The position numbers and the translations under genes were made by a program. This document shows, one piece after another, positions 21,672 to 29,655 of a stretch of 29,655 nt of DNA. Source of the stretch: an uncultured Bacteroidota bacterium (GTDB taxonomy: Bacteria > Bacteroidota > Ignavibacteria > UBA10030 > UBA8401); NCBI GenBank assembly GCA_937920105.1, contig CALETH010000113.1, positions 1 through 29,655 on the forward strand, given 5' to 3'. How positions within the stretch are numbered: position 1 is the first letter of the stretch; each line of letters begins with the position of its first letter. A model generated the notes under the pieces. It saw nothing but the letters and a program-made list of their open reading frames with translations, made no database searches and was not told the DNA's origin.

Positions 21672-22856
21672 TTACCAAATTTCTTCTTTAATAGAATATT
21701 CTTTATCTATTTTTCGTTCTTTAGCAATCATCTCTCCAACTAAACCAATAGAAATAAATTGCACACCAACAATAATCATAATTAAACTCACCAGAAAAAG
21801 CGGACGATTACTGAGTGCAATATCATTAAAAAATTTTTCGTAGGTAAGCCATCCACCAATCACACAACCAACAAACGCAGAAATCAATCCCCAACCACCA
21901 AATAAATGTAGTGGACGCGAAATATATCGTGTGGTAAAAATTACTGTCATCAAATCCAAAAAGCCCTTAAAAAATCTTCCCATGCCAAATTTTGTTTTTC
22001 CATATTTTCGCGGACGGTGAGCAACGGGAATTTCTCCAATACGAAAACCAAGCCATTGGGCAAGAACAGGAATGTAACGATGAAGTTCTCCATATACATT
22101 AACACTTTTTACTACTTCTTTGCGATAGGCTTTTAACCCACAATTAAAATCATGAATATTGATTCCGCTTACAACTTTTGTTACATAATTAAAAAATTTT
22201 GACGGGAGTGTTTTTGAGATTGGGTCTTTGCGTTTTTTCTTCCAACCGGAAACAACATCATAACCGGATTTTATTTCTTTTATAAGATTGGGAATTTCGC
22301 TTGGGTCATCTTGCAAATCAGCATCCATCGTAATAATAAATTCACCTTGTGCTTTTTGAAATCCAACCATTAATGCAGCACTTTTTCCATAATTGCGGCG
22401 GAAGCGTATTACTTTTACACGATGATTTCTGTGATGAATATCTCGCAACACTTTAAAAGAATTATCCGTACTTCCATCATCAATAAAAATGAGTTCATAA
22501 TTTCCTCCCATTTTTACCAACGTGTTTTTTAATTGTTCAGTAAGTTCTCGCAAAGATTCTTCTTCATTATAGAGTGGGATGACTACAGAAAAATTTGGTT
22601 TTCTTGGTTGATGTGGATGTTGATGTTTTTGTGATGCTGCTGCAGATTCTTTTTGCTCTTGTTGAGGAGTAACTGATAATTCTTTTTCTTGTTGGGATAT
22701 TTCTTGAATTTCTTTTTGCTCTGCGATTGTTTCTTCTTTTCTTTCTTCTGGGATTTTAATTTCTGAAGAAGGTTTTGAAGTATAACGATGCCTTCTATAA
22801 TTATGTTTTCTAAAAGGATTACGTTGTTTTTGTTCGTTGTTTGTTTCTTCTGCCAT
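21672..22856 (-). CDS. family 2 glycosyltransferase, membrane anchored, with N-terminal extension
   Basis: This 394-residue GT-A enzyme resembles dolichyl-phosphate mannose synthase/GtrB-like transferases that load a sugar on undecaprenyl phosphate at the inner membrane. The catalytic domain starts near residue 88 (F-S-V-V-I-P-L-Y-N-E-E-E) and has I-D-D-G-S-T-D (125-131) and the metal motif D-A-D-L-Q-D-D (178-184). Two membrane segments near the C-terminus (about 325-385) fit the GtrB type. The first 85 residues are an unusual low-complexity extension: basic (R-K-H-N-Y-R-R-H-R), then Glu/Gln/Lys rich, probably disordered. The start is supported by the continuous frame, but a later start cannot be excluded. 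Confidence 0.9.
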   Translation of the reverse strand: MAEETNNEQKQRNPFRKHNYRRHRYTSKPSSEIKIPEERKEETIAEQKEIQEISQQEKELSVTPQQEQKESAAASQKHQHPHQPRKPNFSVVIPLYNEEESLRELTEQLKNTLVKMGGNYELIFIDDGSTDNSFKVLRDIHHRNHRVKVIRFRRNYGKSAALMVGFQKAQGEFIITMDADLQDDPSEIPNLIKEIKSGYDVVSGWKKKRKDPISKTLPSKFFNYVTKVVSGINIHDFNCGLKAYRKEVVKSVNVYGELHRYIPVLAQWLGFRIGEIPVAHRPRKYGKTKFGMGRFFKGFLDLMTVIFTTRYISRPLHLFGGWGLISAFVGCVIGGWLTYEKFFNDIALSNRPLFLVSLIMIIVGVQFISIGLVGEMIAKERKIDKEYSIKEEIW

Positions 22857-22872
22857 AAATAATTTATTTTTA

Positions 22873-22909
22873 GGATTGCTTTATCCCGATAAATAGGATT
22901 TGCAATGAC
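22873..22909. repeat. degenerate palindromic repeat, GTCATTGC type
   Basis: On the minus strand the segment begins GTCATTGCAAATCC and ends AAAGCAATCC, with an inner ATCC/GGAT stem. It resembles widespread GTCATTGC...GAAGCAATC repeats. It lies between the divergent GT2 and DUF486 genes. Confidence 0.5.
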
Positions 22910-23042
22910 AATGATTTATTGAAAATAAAATTAGCATAAATCACTATGAAAAGCAATGTAGCGATATCACACACGAGTTTTTGCAATAACAATTTATTCT
23001 CTCTATCTTATATGTCAAAAAATAACCAATTATTTCAATGCT

Positions 23043-23372
23043 ATGTACACAGTTTTACTACTTCTTCTTTCCAATATTTTTATGACGTTTGCTTGGTATG
23101 GACATCTAAAATTTAAAGATGTTGCTTTATGGAAAGTAATTTTGGTGAGTTGGCTTATTGCGTTTGTAGAATATTGTTTTATGGTTCCTGCAAATAGAAT
23201 TGGTTATACACAATTTAATGCAGCACAGTTAAAAATTCTTCAAGAATCTATCACTCTTGTTGTGTTCAGCGTTTTCTCTGTCTTGTATTTGAAAGAAGAA
23301 TTACGTTGGAATTACATTGCTGGTTTTTTATGTATTCTTGCTGCGTGCTATTTTATTTTTAAAAAATGGTAA
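23043..23372 (+). CDS. DUF486/DMT family small membrane protein
   Basis: The 109-residue product has four predicted membrane helices and the DUF486 features F-A-W-Y-G-H-L-K (16-23), V-E-Y-C-F-M-V-P-A-N-R-I-G (42-54) and Q-L-K-I-L-Q-E (62-68), which place it with the drug/metabolite transporter superfamily. The transported substrate is unknown. The length equals that of the family. It has no co-directional partner close upstream; a half GTCATTCC-type repeat follows its stop. Confidence 0.92.
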   Translation: MYTVLLLLLSNIFMTFAWYGHLKFKDVALWKVILVSWLIAFVEYCFMVPANRIGYTQFNAAQLKILQESITLVVFSVFSVLYLKEELRWNYIAGFLCILAACYFIFKKW

Positions 23373-23373
23373 T

Positions 23374-23403
23374 AGATTCCCACTAAAAACATGTGGAAAT
23401 GAC
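23374..23403. repeat. GTCATTCC family repeat, degenerate half copy
   Basis: GATTCCCACTAAAAACATG with TGGAAATGAC matches the right half of the element at 26639-26713 (GATTCCCGCTAAAAACGTG with CGGGAATGAC), with several substitutions that keep most of the stem. Confidence 0.7.
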
Positions 23404-23459
23404 ACAGGTAATGGAGAATTTTGAAAATATTTTGAAACAATAGTTTTCTTTTTTAGGTT

Positions 23460-25706
23460 ATGATTTTTTCTTTTAAAAATAATCGTTTCGTTCATCTTTT
23501 TGTTCGATGGAGTATTTTTGTTGTTTTTGTTACTCTGATTGCATTGATGTTTCCATCCAGTGTTTCGGTGGAATCGGAATATACTGTTGGTGCTATTTGG
23601 ACTGATAATGATTTTTATGCTCCTTTCTCTTTTCCTATCTATAAAGATAAACAGGAATATCAGCATGAGCGTGAAATCGCTTCTTCAAAAGTCTATCCCG
23701 TTTTTGAAGAACAAAATACTATTGCAAAAACTTCGCTCAATTCTTTACGAAAATTCTTTTCTCAAGTTTCTTCTCTTTTTGCTGATACAACACAAAGTTC
23801 TGCGGAAAATATATTTCCTATTAATTTTCAAGAAAATGAGTGGAAAATATTAGAGAGTCTTTGGAAAGCACCGGAAAAAAATTATTCTTTCAAAAAACTT
23901 CAACGGGATATTTTACTTGTAGTGAATGGTTTATACTTACAAGGTATTCTGGATATTTCAAAATCTAATTTTCCCAAAAATCAACAAATCGCCGTACGAA
24001 AAAAATCTGTAGAACAAATTACACCGATAGAAAAATATCTCGATAAACAAGAAATAGGGAAAACTATTGAACAGACTTTTATAAAAGAATATAAAAAAGA
24101 TAATGATACTATTGCATTAGCAGTAAAAATTGCTGCTGCTTTCACCACACCAAATATTCTCTATCAACAAGAACAAACAGAAAAAGAAAAATTTTATGCA
24201 ATGGACCTTGTACCTCGAACAATTGGAACAGTGCAGGAAAATGAACGAATCATTGGAAAAGATGAACGTATTACTGAATCAACAAAACAAAAACTCAATT
24301 CACTTCGCCAAGCAAAGATAGAACAAGGTGCAGATATTAATCGTTTTACTATTTTTATAGGAAAATTACTGTACGTTGCCATTATTTCACTTCTTGGTAT
24401 ACTTTTTCTGTACGCATTCCGAAAAAGAATTCTTTTAAATAATAAAAAAATATTTCTCATTGCGGGCTTTTCTCTTTTGGAAATTTTTCTTGCATACAGC
24501 ATTACGCAAAGTAGTTTAGAAGCATCAGCAAAATTTTTACTTGTTGTTCCAATGGTTTCCATGTTGTTCACCATTATTTTTGATTCGAGAGTTGCATTGT
24601 ATTCTACATTAATTATTGCACTGCTCATCGCTGGTGTGTGTGGTAATGATTATGCTTTGGCAATTTCTTCTCTCATTGCAGGAACTTTTGCTGTGTATAC
24701 GGTGCGTGATATAAAAAAACGAACGCAGATTTTCCGTTCTATTGCCTATATTTTTCTTGGATATGTTATTTCTATTATTGCAATCGGATTAGAACGTTAT
24801 GAAACTATTTCTACCGTACTAAATCAAATACTTTTTGCAGGAGCCAATGCGATTGTTTCTCCGTTGCTGGCGTACGCTATTCTTATTTTTCTTGAAAAAA
24901 CTTTTCGCATTGTTACGGATTTAACGTTGATGGAGCTTGCGGATTTTAATCATCCGCTTTTAAAGGAACTTTCACATAAAGCACCCGGAACATTTCACCA
25001 TAGTATTAGTGTGGGAACATTAGCAGAAACTGCTGCGGAATCCATCAAAGCAAATTCTGCTCTTGCAAAAGTTGGTGCGTATTATCATGATGTTGGAAAG
25101 ATGCTGCATCCTTCTATGTTTATTGAAAACCAATTAGAAAACGAAAATAATTATGAACATTTCAATACTAAAAAAAGTGTAGAAATTATTTTTTCTCATA
25201 TTCAAGATGGAATTGCTTTAGGAAAAAAATATAAACTTCCTGATGTGGTATTAAATTTTATTCCTACACATCATGGAACAACGGTAATGAAATATTTTTA
25301 TGAACAAGCATTGCAATCAAAAAATGAAAATGATGCAATAGATAATGTGATAGATGAAAATGATTTTCGTTATCCCGGACCAAAACCAAACTCTAAAGAA
25401 ACGGGAATTGTGATGTTAGCAGATGCTGTAGAAGCCTCTACCAGAACTATCGAAGAACCAACGCTACAAAAAATAGAAGAAAATATTGATACAATTGTTA
25501 AAGAACGTTTGGTGGAAGGTCAATTAGATGAATGCAATCTCACAATGAAGGAATTAAAAACAATTAAAGAAAGTTTTGCGAAAATTCTTGTCGGTGTTCA
25601 TCACACGCGGATTAAATATCCTGAACAAAAATTGGAAGAAAAAGAATTGGAAGAAGTTGTAAAACCAAAAAGACGACGTACGCGTAAGAAAAAAGAATCT
25701 GAATGA
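23460..25706 (+). CDS. pgpH: cyclic-di-AMP phosphodiesterase, PgpH-type 7TM-HD protein
   Basis: The 748-residue membrane protein degrades the second messenger c-di-AMP. An N-terminal anchor (about 14-30) precedes an extracytoplasmic 7TMR-HDED sensor domain (to about 295) with S-K-V-Y-P-V-F near 75. Six or so membrane helices follow (about 298-480), then a cytoplasmic HD domain. The HD part has P-G-T-F-H-H-S (509-515), Y-Y-H-D-V-G-K (541-547, His543-Asp544) and T-H-H-G-T, so the metal site looks complete. The C-terminus is a highly basic tail (K-P-K-R-R-R-T-R-K-K-K). The stop lies one base before the Xer gene start, suggesting co-transcription. Confidence 0.94.
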   Translation: MIFSFKNNRFVHLFVRWSIFVVFVTLIALMFPSSVSVESEYTVGAIWTDNDFYAPFSFPIYKDKQEYQHEREIASSKVYPVFEEQNTIAKTSLNSLRKFFSQVSSLFADTTQSSAENIFPINFQENEWKILESLWKAPEKNYSFKKLQRDILLVVNGLYLQGILDISKSNFPKNQQIAVRKKSVEQITPIEKYLDKQEIGKTIEQTFIKEYKKDNDTIALAVKIAAAFTTPNILYQQEQTEKEKFYAMDLVPRTIGTVQENERIIGKDERITESTKQKLNSLRQAKIEQGADINRFTIFIGKLLYVAIISLLGILFLYAFRKRILLNNKKIFLIAGFSLLEIFLAYSITQSSLEASAKFLLVVPMVSMLFTIIFDSRVALYSTLIIALLIAGVCGNDYALAISSLIAGTFAVYTVRDIKKRTQIFRSIAYIFLGYVISIIAIGLERYETISTVLNQILFAGANAIVSPLLAYAILIFLEKTFRIVTDLTLMELADFNHPLLKELSHKAPGTFHHSISVGTLAETAAESIKANSALAKVGAYYHDVGKMLHPSMFIENQLENENNYEHFNTKKSVEIIFSHIQDGIALGKKYKLPDVVLNFIPTHHGTTVMKYFYEQALQSKNENDAIDNVIDENDFRYPGPKPNSKETGIVMLADAVEASTRTIEEPTLQKIEENIDTIVKERLVEGQLDECNLTMKELKTIKESFAKILVGVHHTRIKYPEQKLEEKELEEVVKPKRRRTRKKKESE

Positions 25707-25707
25707 T

Positions 25708-26622
25708 ATGGATAATGAGGTAAAATTATATTTACAATTTATTTCTTTAGAAAAAAGTTTGTCCACCAATTCCATAGAAGCATATAAATATGATATTTCA
25801 CAATATGTAGAATTTTTAAAGAAAAAAAGTATTACTTCATTTAAACAAGTAGATGAAGATATGATTTCATCATACATTCAATTTCTTTCCAAAAAAGAAA
25901 TCAATAAAGACGAGTTTTTTTCTCCGTATAGCATTGCAAGAAATATTTCTTCTATTAAAGGGTTGCATAAATTTTTATATGGAGAAAAAATTCTTTCTGC
26001 CAATGTTTCTGAAAATATTGAAACTCCAAAAAATAAAAAATATCTTCCTGATGTTTTAACTATAGAAGAAGTTAAAAAAATTTTTGATGCTGTTGCTGAA
26101 GAACCGGATACAAAAATTAAACTTCGCAATAAAGCCATTATAGAAACTTTGTATGCTACTGGTGTACGGGTTTCTGAACTTATTGGTATTGCACAAAATC
26201 AAATTCACTATAATGAGCAAATAGTTCAAGTGTTTGGAAAGGGTTCAAAAGAACGCATTGTGCCAATTGGACTTTCTGCTTTGGAATCAATAAAAAAATA
26301 TATTCAAGAAGAACGAATACATTTTGCAGGAAAAGGAAAAAGCAACAATATTGTTTTTCTCAATCAACGCGGCACATCTCTTTCACGAATGACAATACGA
26401 AATATTGTTTTCTATTACACAAAAAAAGCGGGAATAGAAAAAGATATTCATCCACATACATTTCGCCACACCTTTGCAACACATTTATTAGAAGGTGGTG
26501 CGGATTTACGTGCGGTGCAAGAAATGCTTGGGCATGCGGATATTGCAACAACACAAATTTATACTCACATTAGTAAAGAATTTTTACAAACTGAATATCA
26601 GAAATATCATCCAAGAGCGTAG
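25708..26622 (+). CDS. xerD: tyrosine recombinase XerC/XerD
   Basis: Xer recombinases resolve chromosome dimers at dif sites at the end of replication. The 304-residue protein has an N-terminal SAM-like core-binding domain (1-95) and a C-terminal catalytic domain. All catalytic residues are present: Arg154 (T-G-V-R-V-S-E-L), Lys178, His250 and Arg253 (H-P-H-T-F-R-H), His276 (L-G-H-A-D) and Tyr285 (Q-I-Y-T-H). Length fits housekeeping Xer proteins. Integrases of mobile elements are usually more divergent, and no element borders were seen here. Whether it is XerC or XerD cannot be settled by eye. Confidence 0.9.
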   Translation: MDNEVKLYLQFISLEKSLSTNSIEAYKYDISQYVEFLKKKSITSFKQVDEDMISSYIQFLSKKEINKDEFFSPYSIARNISSIKGLHKFLYGEKILSANVSENIETPKNKKYLPDVLTIEEVKKIFDAVAEEPDTKIKLRNKAIIETLYATGVRVSELIGIAQNQIHYNEQIVQVFGKGSKERIVPIGLSALESIKKYIQEERIHFAGKGKSNNIVFLNQRGTSLSRMTIRNIVFYYTKKAGIEKDIHPHTFRHTFATHLLEGGADLRAVQEMLGHADIATTQIYTHISKEFLQTEYQKYHPRA

Positions 26623-26638
26623 TTTATAAATCAGTATA

Positions 26639-26713
26639 GTCATTCCCACGAAAGTGGGAATCCAGTAATAAATTATTTTTTATGGATTCCCGCTAAAAAC
26701 GTGCGGGAATGAC
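26639..26713. repeat. palindromic repeat, GTCATTCC family, paired inverted copies
   Basis: GTCATTCCCAC-GAAA-GTGGGAATCCA (26639 on) is followed, after an A/T spacer, by TGGATTCCCGC-TAAAAAC-GTGCGGGAATGAC in inverted orientation. The outer ends are perfect inverted copies, so the whole 75 bp can also fold as one long stem. It lies between xerD and lysC. Confidence 0.85.
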
Positions 26714-26740
26714 AATCATTAATAAAATATATTTTACTTT

Positions 26741-28123
26741 ATGATAGTCATGAAATTTGGAGGCACATCTGTTGAAGATGCTGTTTCCATGAAAAATGTT
26801 GCAACCATCGTTCAACAAGAAATACATCAACAACCTATCGTTGTACTTTCTGCGTGTTCAGGAACAACCAACCAACTTTTACGCATAGCACAACTGGCTT
26901 CACAGAGAAATAAAGAAGAAGCGTTGCAACATGTTGCTTCCGTAGAAGGAAGACACAAAAAAATTGTTTCGGATTTATTTGATAAAGATTCTGCAAAACC
27001 ACTTCATCGTTACATTACCACACAAATAGAAGAACTTGCTGCATTAGTGAATGGCATTGTTATTGTTGGAGAATTAACTCCGCGTTCATTAGATATTTTT
27101 GCATCATACGGAGAACGATTATCTTCTTCTATTTTTTACGAATATCTCAAATCTCAAAATATTTCTTCTGCGTTGGTTGATGCTCGTACGTTTATGGTAA
27201 CGGATGAAAATTTTACTAAAGCCGCACCATTATTTTCAGAAATAGAAAAAAAAATGTATGATATTATTTCACCAGAATTACAAAAAAATAAAATTGTTGT
27301 AACGCAGGGATTTATTGGTGCAACAAAAAATGGAGTAACAACAACTATCGGACGTGGTGGTTCAGATTATTCCGCAGCGATTATTGGTGCGTTACTGAAT
27401 GCAAAAGATATTCAAATTTGGACTGATGTGGATGGAATTTTGACGGCTGCTCCCAACATTGTAAAAAATGCAAAAAAAATAAAAGTGATGTCTTTTAACG
27501 AAGCGGCAGAACTTGCATATTTTGGTGCAAAGGTTTTGCATCCGGAAACAATTCTTCCCGCCGTGAATAAAAATATTCCGGTGCGAGTTTTAAATTCTAA
27601 AAGACCGGAATCTACAGGAACATTGATTGTTGCAAAGCCATCAACAAAGCAGCAATGCATTATAAAATCTATTGCTTATAAAGAGGGAATTACTATTATC
27701 AGTATTGTTTCTTCTCGAATGTTTTTGGCTCACGGATTTTTGGAAAATATTTTTGATGTGTTTCATAAATATCAAACCGTAGTTCACACCGTTGTTACTT
27801 CTGAAGTGAGTGTTTCGGTAAGTATTGATAACTCCACACATCTTTCAGAAATCGTTAAAGAACTTCAAAAATTTTCTACCGTAACCGTGAATGATAAAAA
27901 AGCGATTGTGTGTGTTACCGGAGAACATATCAAAAGCACTCCGGGAATTGCAGCAAAAGTGATGAACTCTCTCGCAGATATTAATATTAATATGATTTCG
28001 CAAGGTGCTTCGGAAATTACTATTGGGCTTGTGATTGATGAGATAAATGTACAAGAAGCGGTTCAACGATTACATATTGAATTTTTTTCTGATGTTTCAC
28101 AATTAACAGAAATTTTTGAGTAA
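26741..28123 (+). CDS. lysC: aspartate kinase, monofunctional
   Basis: Aspartate kinase phosphorylates aspartate, the first step towards lysine, diaminopimelate, threonine and methionine. The 460-residue enzyme begins M-K-F-G-G-T-S (4-10), the kinase signature, and has G-R-G-G-S-D-Y-S-A (about 204-212) and W-T-D-V-D-G-I (226-232). Two ACT-type regulatory domains occupy about 310-460, including V-T-G-E-H-I and N-I-N-M-I-S-Q-G-A-S-E, so feedback inhibition is likely. No homoserine dehydrogenase domain is fused. An ATG three codons into the frame (26750) is an alternative start. lysA follows 17 bases later. Confidence 0.95.
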   Translation: MIVMKFGGTSVEDAVSMKNVATIVQQEIHQQPIVVLSACSGTTNQLLRIAQLASQRNKEEALQHVASVEGRHKKIVSDLFDKDSAKPLHRYITTQIEELAALVNGIVIVGELTPRSLDIFASYGERLSSSIFYEYLKSQNISSALVDARTFMVTDENFTKAAPLFSEIEKKMYDIISPELQKNKIVVTQGFIGATKNGVTTTIGRGGSDYSAAIIGALLNAKDIQIWTDVDGILTAAPNIVKNAKKIKVMSFNEAAELAYFGAKVLHPETILPAVNKNIPVRVLNSKRPESTGTLIVAKPSTKQQCIIKSIAYKEGITIISIVSSRMFLAHGFLENIFDVFHKYQTVVHTVVTSEVSVSVSIDNSTHLSEIVKELQKFSTVTVNDKKAIVCVTGEHIKSTPGIAAKVMNSLADININMISQGASEITIGLVIDEINVQEAVQRLHIEFFSDVSQLTEIFE

Positions 28124-28140
28124 TTTTATTTTTATAGATT

Positions 28141-29409
28141 ATGACTTTTGAATACAAAAACAACCAACTCTACTGTGAAAATATTCTTCTTCAAGAAATT
28201 GCTGAAGAATTTGGTACACCGCTGTATCTTTACAGCAAAAAACAGTTAGTAGAAAATTTTCGCACAATCAATAATGCGTTTGGAAATATTGACCACACAA
28301 TATGTTATGCACTCAAAGCAAATTCAAATCCGGAAATTCTTAAAATTCTCGTTGATGAAGGTGCTGGTGCAGATGTTGTTTCCGGTGGAGAATTATTTCT
28401 TGCACTCAAATCCGGATTTTCTCCTTCTACCATTACTTTTGCCGGAGTGGGAAAACGTGATGATGAAATTGAATATGCACTAAAAGAAAATATTCATTCA
28501 TTCAATGTAGAATCTTTGCAAGAATTGGATGTGATTAATTCCATCGCAAAAAAACTCAACACAAAAGCACGTATTGCACTTCGCATCAATCCTGATATTG
28601 ATGCACAAACACATCCTTACATTTCTACTGGATTAAAAGTTAACAAGTTTGGAATTGATATTAGTGTTGCAATGGATGCGTTTCGATATGCACATTCTCT
28701 TTCCAATCTTTTGGTGGAAGGAATTCATACACATATTGGTTCGCAAATTACTACGGTTGAGCCGTTTGTGCAAACTGCAAAAACTATTGCAAAATTGGTA
28801 GATGAACTTCGTAAAGAAAATATCACTATTCGTTTTATTGATTTTGGCGGTGGTTTTGGAATTACTTATAAAAATGCTCTTCAACATCCTCTTCTTCCAA
28901 AAGAAGAAACTACTCCACAAGAACAAGCACCATCACTTGATAGTTTTATTACTTCTGTTCTTCCAATACTGCAACACACTGGTTGCAAACTTTTTATCGA
29001 ACCCGGACGTTCTATTATTGCAAATACCGGAATTCTTCTTACAAAAGTTTTATTCACAAAAGAAAACAGTGTAAAAAAATTTGTTATTGTTGATGCGGGC
29101 ATGACGGAACTTTTGCGTCCGAGTTTGTATAACGCCTATCATCAAATTGTTCCGCTCACACTTTCTGATACACCACCAGAAAAAGTTGATGTGGTTGGAC
29201 CGGTATGTGAAACGGGAGATTTTTTTGCGAGAGAGAGAATGTTGCAGCCATTACAACGCGGAGAATATTGTGCTGTGCTCAATGCTGGTGCGTACGGATT
29301 TACTCTTGCTTCGCATTACAATGCACGTCCATTTGTTGCAGAAATTTTGGTGAATGATGATAAGATAAAAGTAATTCGAAAACGAGAAGAAGTTTTTAAT
29401 TATCAATGA
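28141..29409 (+). CDS. lysA: diaminopimelate decarboxylase
   Basis: LysA is a PLP enzyme that decarboxylates meso-diaminopimelate to lysine, the last step of the pathway. The 422-residue product has the PLP lysine in C-Y-A-L-K-A-N-S-N (Lys59), the active-site H-T-H-I-G-S-Q (196-202), the phosphate-binding G-G-G-F-G (236-240), E-P-G-R (287-290), and C-E-T-G-D (356-360) near the dimer interface active site. Length and order are normal. It pairs with lysC in a short lysine operon. A palindrome of the AAGTTTTAAAAACTT family follows about 20 bases after the stop and may terminate the transcript. Confidence 0.96.
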   Translation: MTFEYKNNQLYCENILLQEIAEEFGTPLYLYSKKQLVENFRTINNAFGNIDHTICYALKANSNPEILKILVDEGAGADVVSGGELFLALKSGFSPSTITFAGVGKRDDEIEYALKENIHSFNVESLQELDVINSIAKKLNTKARIALRINPDIDAQTHPYISTGLKVNKFGIDISVAMDAFRYAHSLSNLLVEGIHTHIGSQITTVEPFVQTAKTIAKLVDELRKENITIRFIDFGGGFGITYKNALQHPLLPKEETTPQEQAPSLDSFITSVLPILQHTGCKLFIEPGRSIIANTGILLTKVLFTKENSVKKFVIVDAGMTELLRPSLYNAYHQIVPLTLSDTPPEKVDVVGPVCETGDFFARERMLQPLQRGEYCAVLNAGAYGFTLASHYNARPFVAEILVNDDKIKVIRKREEVFNYQ

Positions 29410-29429
29410 ATAATGGACAATAAAAATTA

Positions 29430-29460
29430 GACTACAAAAGTCTTAAAAACTTTTGTAGTC
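29430..29460. repeat. 31-bp palindrome, AAGTTTTAAAAACTT family, member 3
   Basis: GACTACAAAAGTCTT and AAAACTTTTGTAGTC flank a central A, with one G-T wobble. It is very close to 10656-10690, with an A-T to G-C change kept on both arms (GATTAC to GACTAC). Its position after lysA suggests use as a terminator. Confidence 0.8.
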
Positions 29461-29501
29461 AATTCGCATAATTACCATAATCCGTTGTTAAAACAGTGTT
29501 G

Positions 29502-29555
29502 GGACTAAAGTCCAAATATTCATTACATAATTTAACCACGCTCTAAAGAGCGTGG
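29502..29555. repeat. two short palindromes in the tail region
   Basis: GGACTAAAGTCC lies at 29502-29513 and CCACGCTCT-AA-AGAGCGTGG, a perfect 9-bp stem, at 29536-29555. The flanking sequence is A/T rich with no gene. They look like another class of dispersed intergenic palindromes. Confidence 0.65.
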
Positions 29556-29655
29556 CTACCTTACATACTCATCTACTTCATTACTCAAATACTTCGCTAC
29601 TTCACTAACATTATTTTTTTCATTTCCATTTTTGCATCGGTTTGAACGCGAATAA

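Noticed and set aside
25708..26622. The Xer gene as integrase of a mobile element
   Set aside because: The protein looks like a housekeeping Xer, lies next to pgpH, and no attachment repeats or cargo genes were found around it.
29597..29655. Possible C-terminus of a minus-strand gene (about 18 codons ending at TAG, 29597-29599)
   Set aside because: The frame is open to the window edge, but it is too short to judge and matches no recognisable family.

Overview
The window comes from an A+T-rich bacterial chromosome, most likely of the Bacteroidota or a neighbouring FCB lineage (Chlorobi, Ignavibacteria or Kapabacteria-like). This placement is an inference. It rests on a DUF3078 family protein, a GGGPS/PcrB-type prenylglyceryl-phosphate synthase of the kind common in that group, Bacteroidota-style lipoprotein signals (Cys followed by acidic residues), mostly weak Shine-Dalgarno sequences, and many dispersed palindromes. 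No rRNA, tRNA, CRISPR array, phage gene or insertion-sequence transposase was seen.

Layout. (1) 1-1009: 3' part of alaS. (2) 1010-5440: an accessory-looking stretch built around the GGGPS gene, with a serine hydrolase on its 5' side and a run of small, mostly uncharacterised genes on its 3' side (an unknown gene, DUF1801, an unknown gene, DUF4256, an unknown exported protein). (3) 5468-6631: a DUF3078 outer-membrane-like protein and the channel MscL. (4) 6686-10301: the cell-elongation genes mreD, mrdA (PBP2) and rodA. (5) 10302-10753: an intergenic block full of palindromes. (6) 10754-16737: enolase, a phosphohexomutase, a frameshifted GNAT acetyltransferase and mutS. (7) 16796-22856, minus strand: two paralogous lipoproteins, a SuhB-like inositol monophosphatase, a GAF-domain histidine kinase, an alpha/beta hydrolase and a family 2 glycosyltransferase. 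(8) 23043-29409, plus strand: a DUF486 membrane protein, the c-di-AMP phosphodiesterase PgpH, a Xer recombinase, then aspartate kinase and diaminopimelate decarboxylase. The last 246 bases hold palindromes and no convincing gene.

Functional links. mreD-mrdA-rodA make the elongasome peptidoglycan machine, and lysC-lysA supply diaminopimelate/lysine for the same wall. GGGPS points to archaeal-type glyceryl ether lipid precursors. PgpH lies one base from the Xer gene, and the glycosyltransferase one base from the hydrolase, so each pair is probably co-transcribed.

The most unusual observation is at the GGGPS gene. A near-copy of its first bases lies just before the upstream serine hydrolase gene, and a near-copy of its last bases lies just after the downstream 150-codon gene. 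Each neighbour is therefore bracketed by a direct repeat made from one end of GGGPS, as if two single genes had been inserted at the two ends of one host gene with duplication of the host sequence. Other points of interest are a hairpin that could hide the suhB ribosome binding site, a sigma-54-like promoter before the histidine kinase, a hydrolase whose expected catalytic histidine is asparagine, a decaying GNAT gene, and two families of palindromic repeats whose stems vary with pairing kept. I did not find a clearly recognisable new defence or mobile system.
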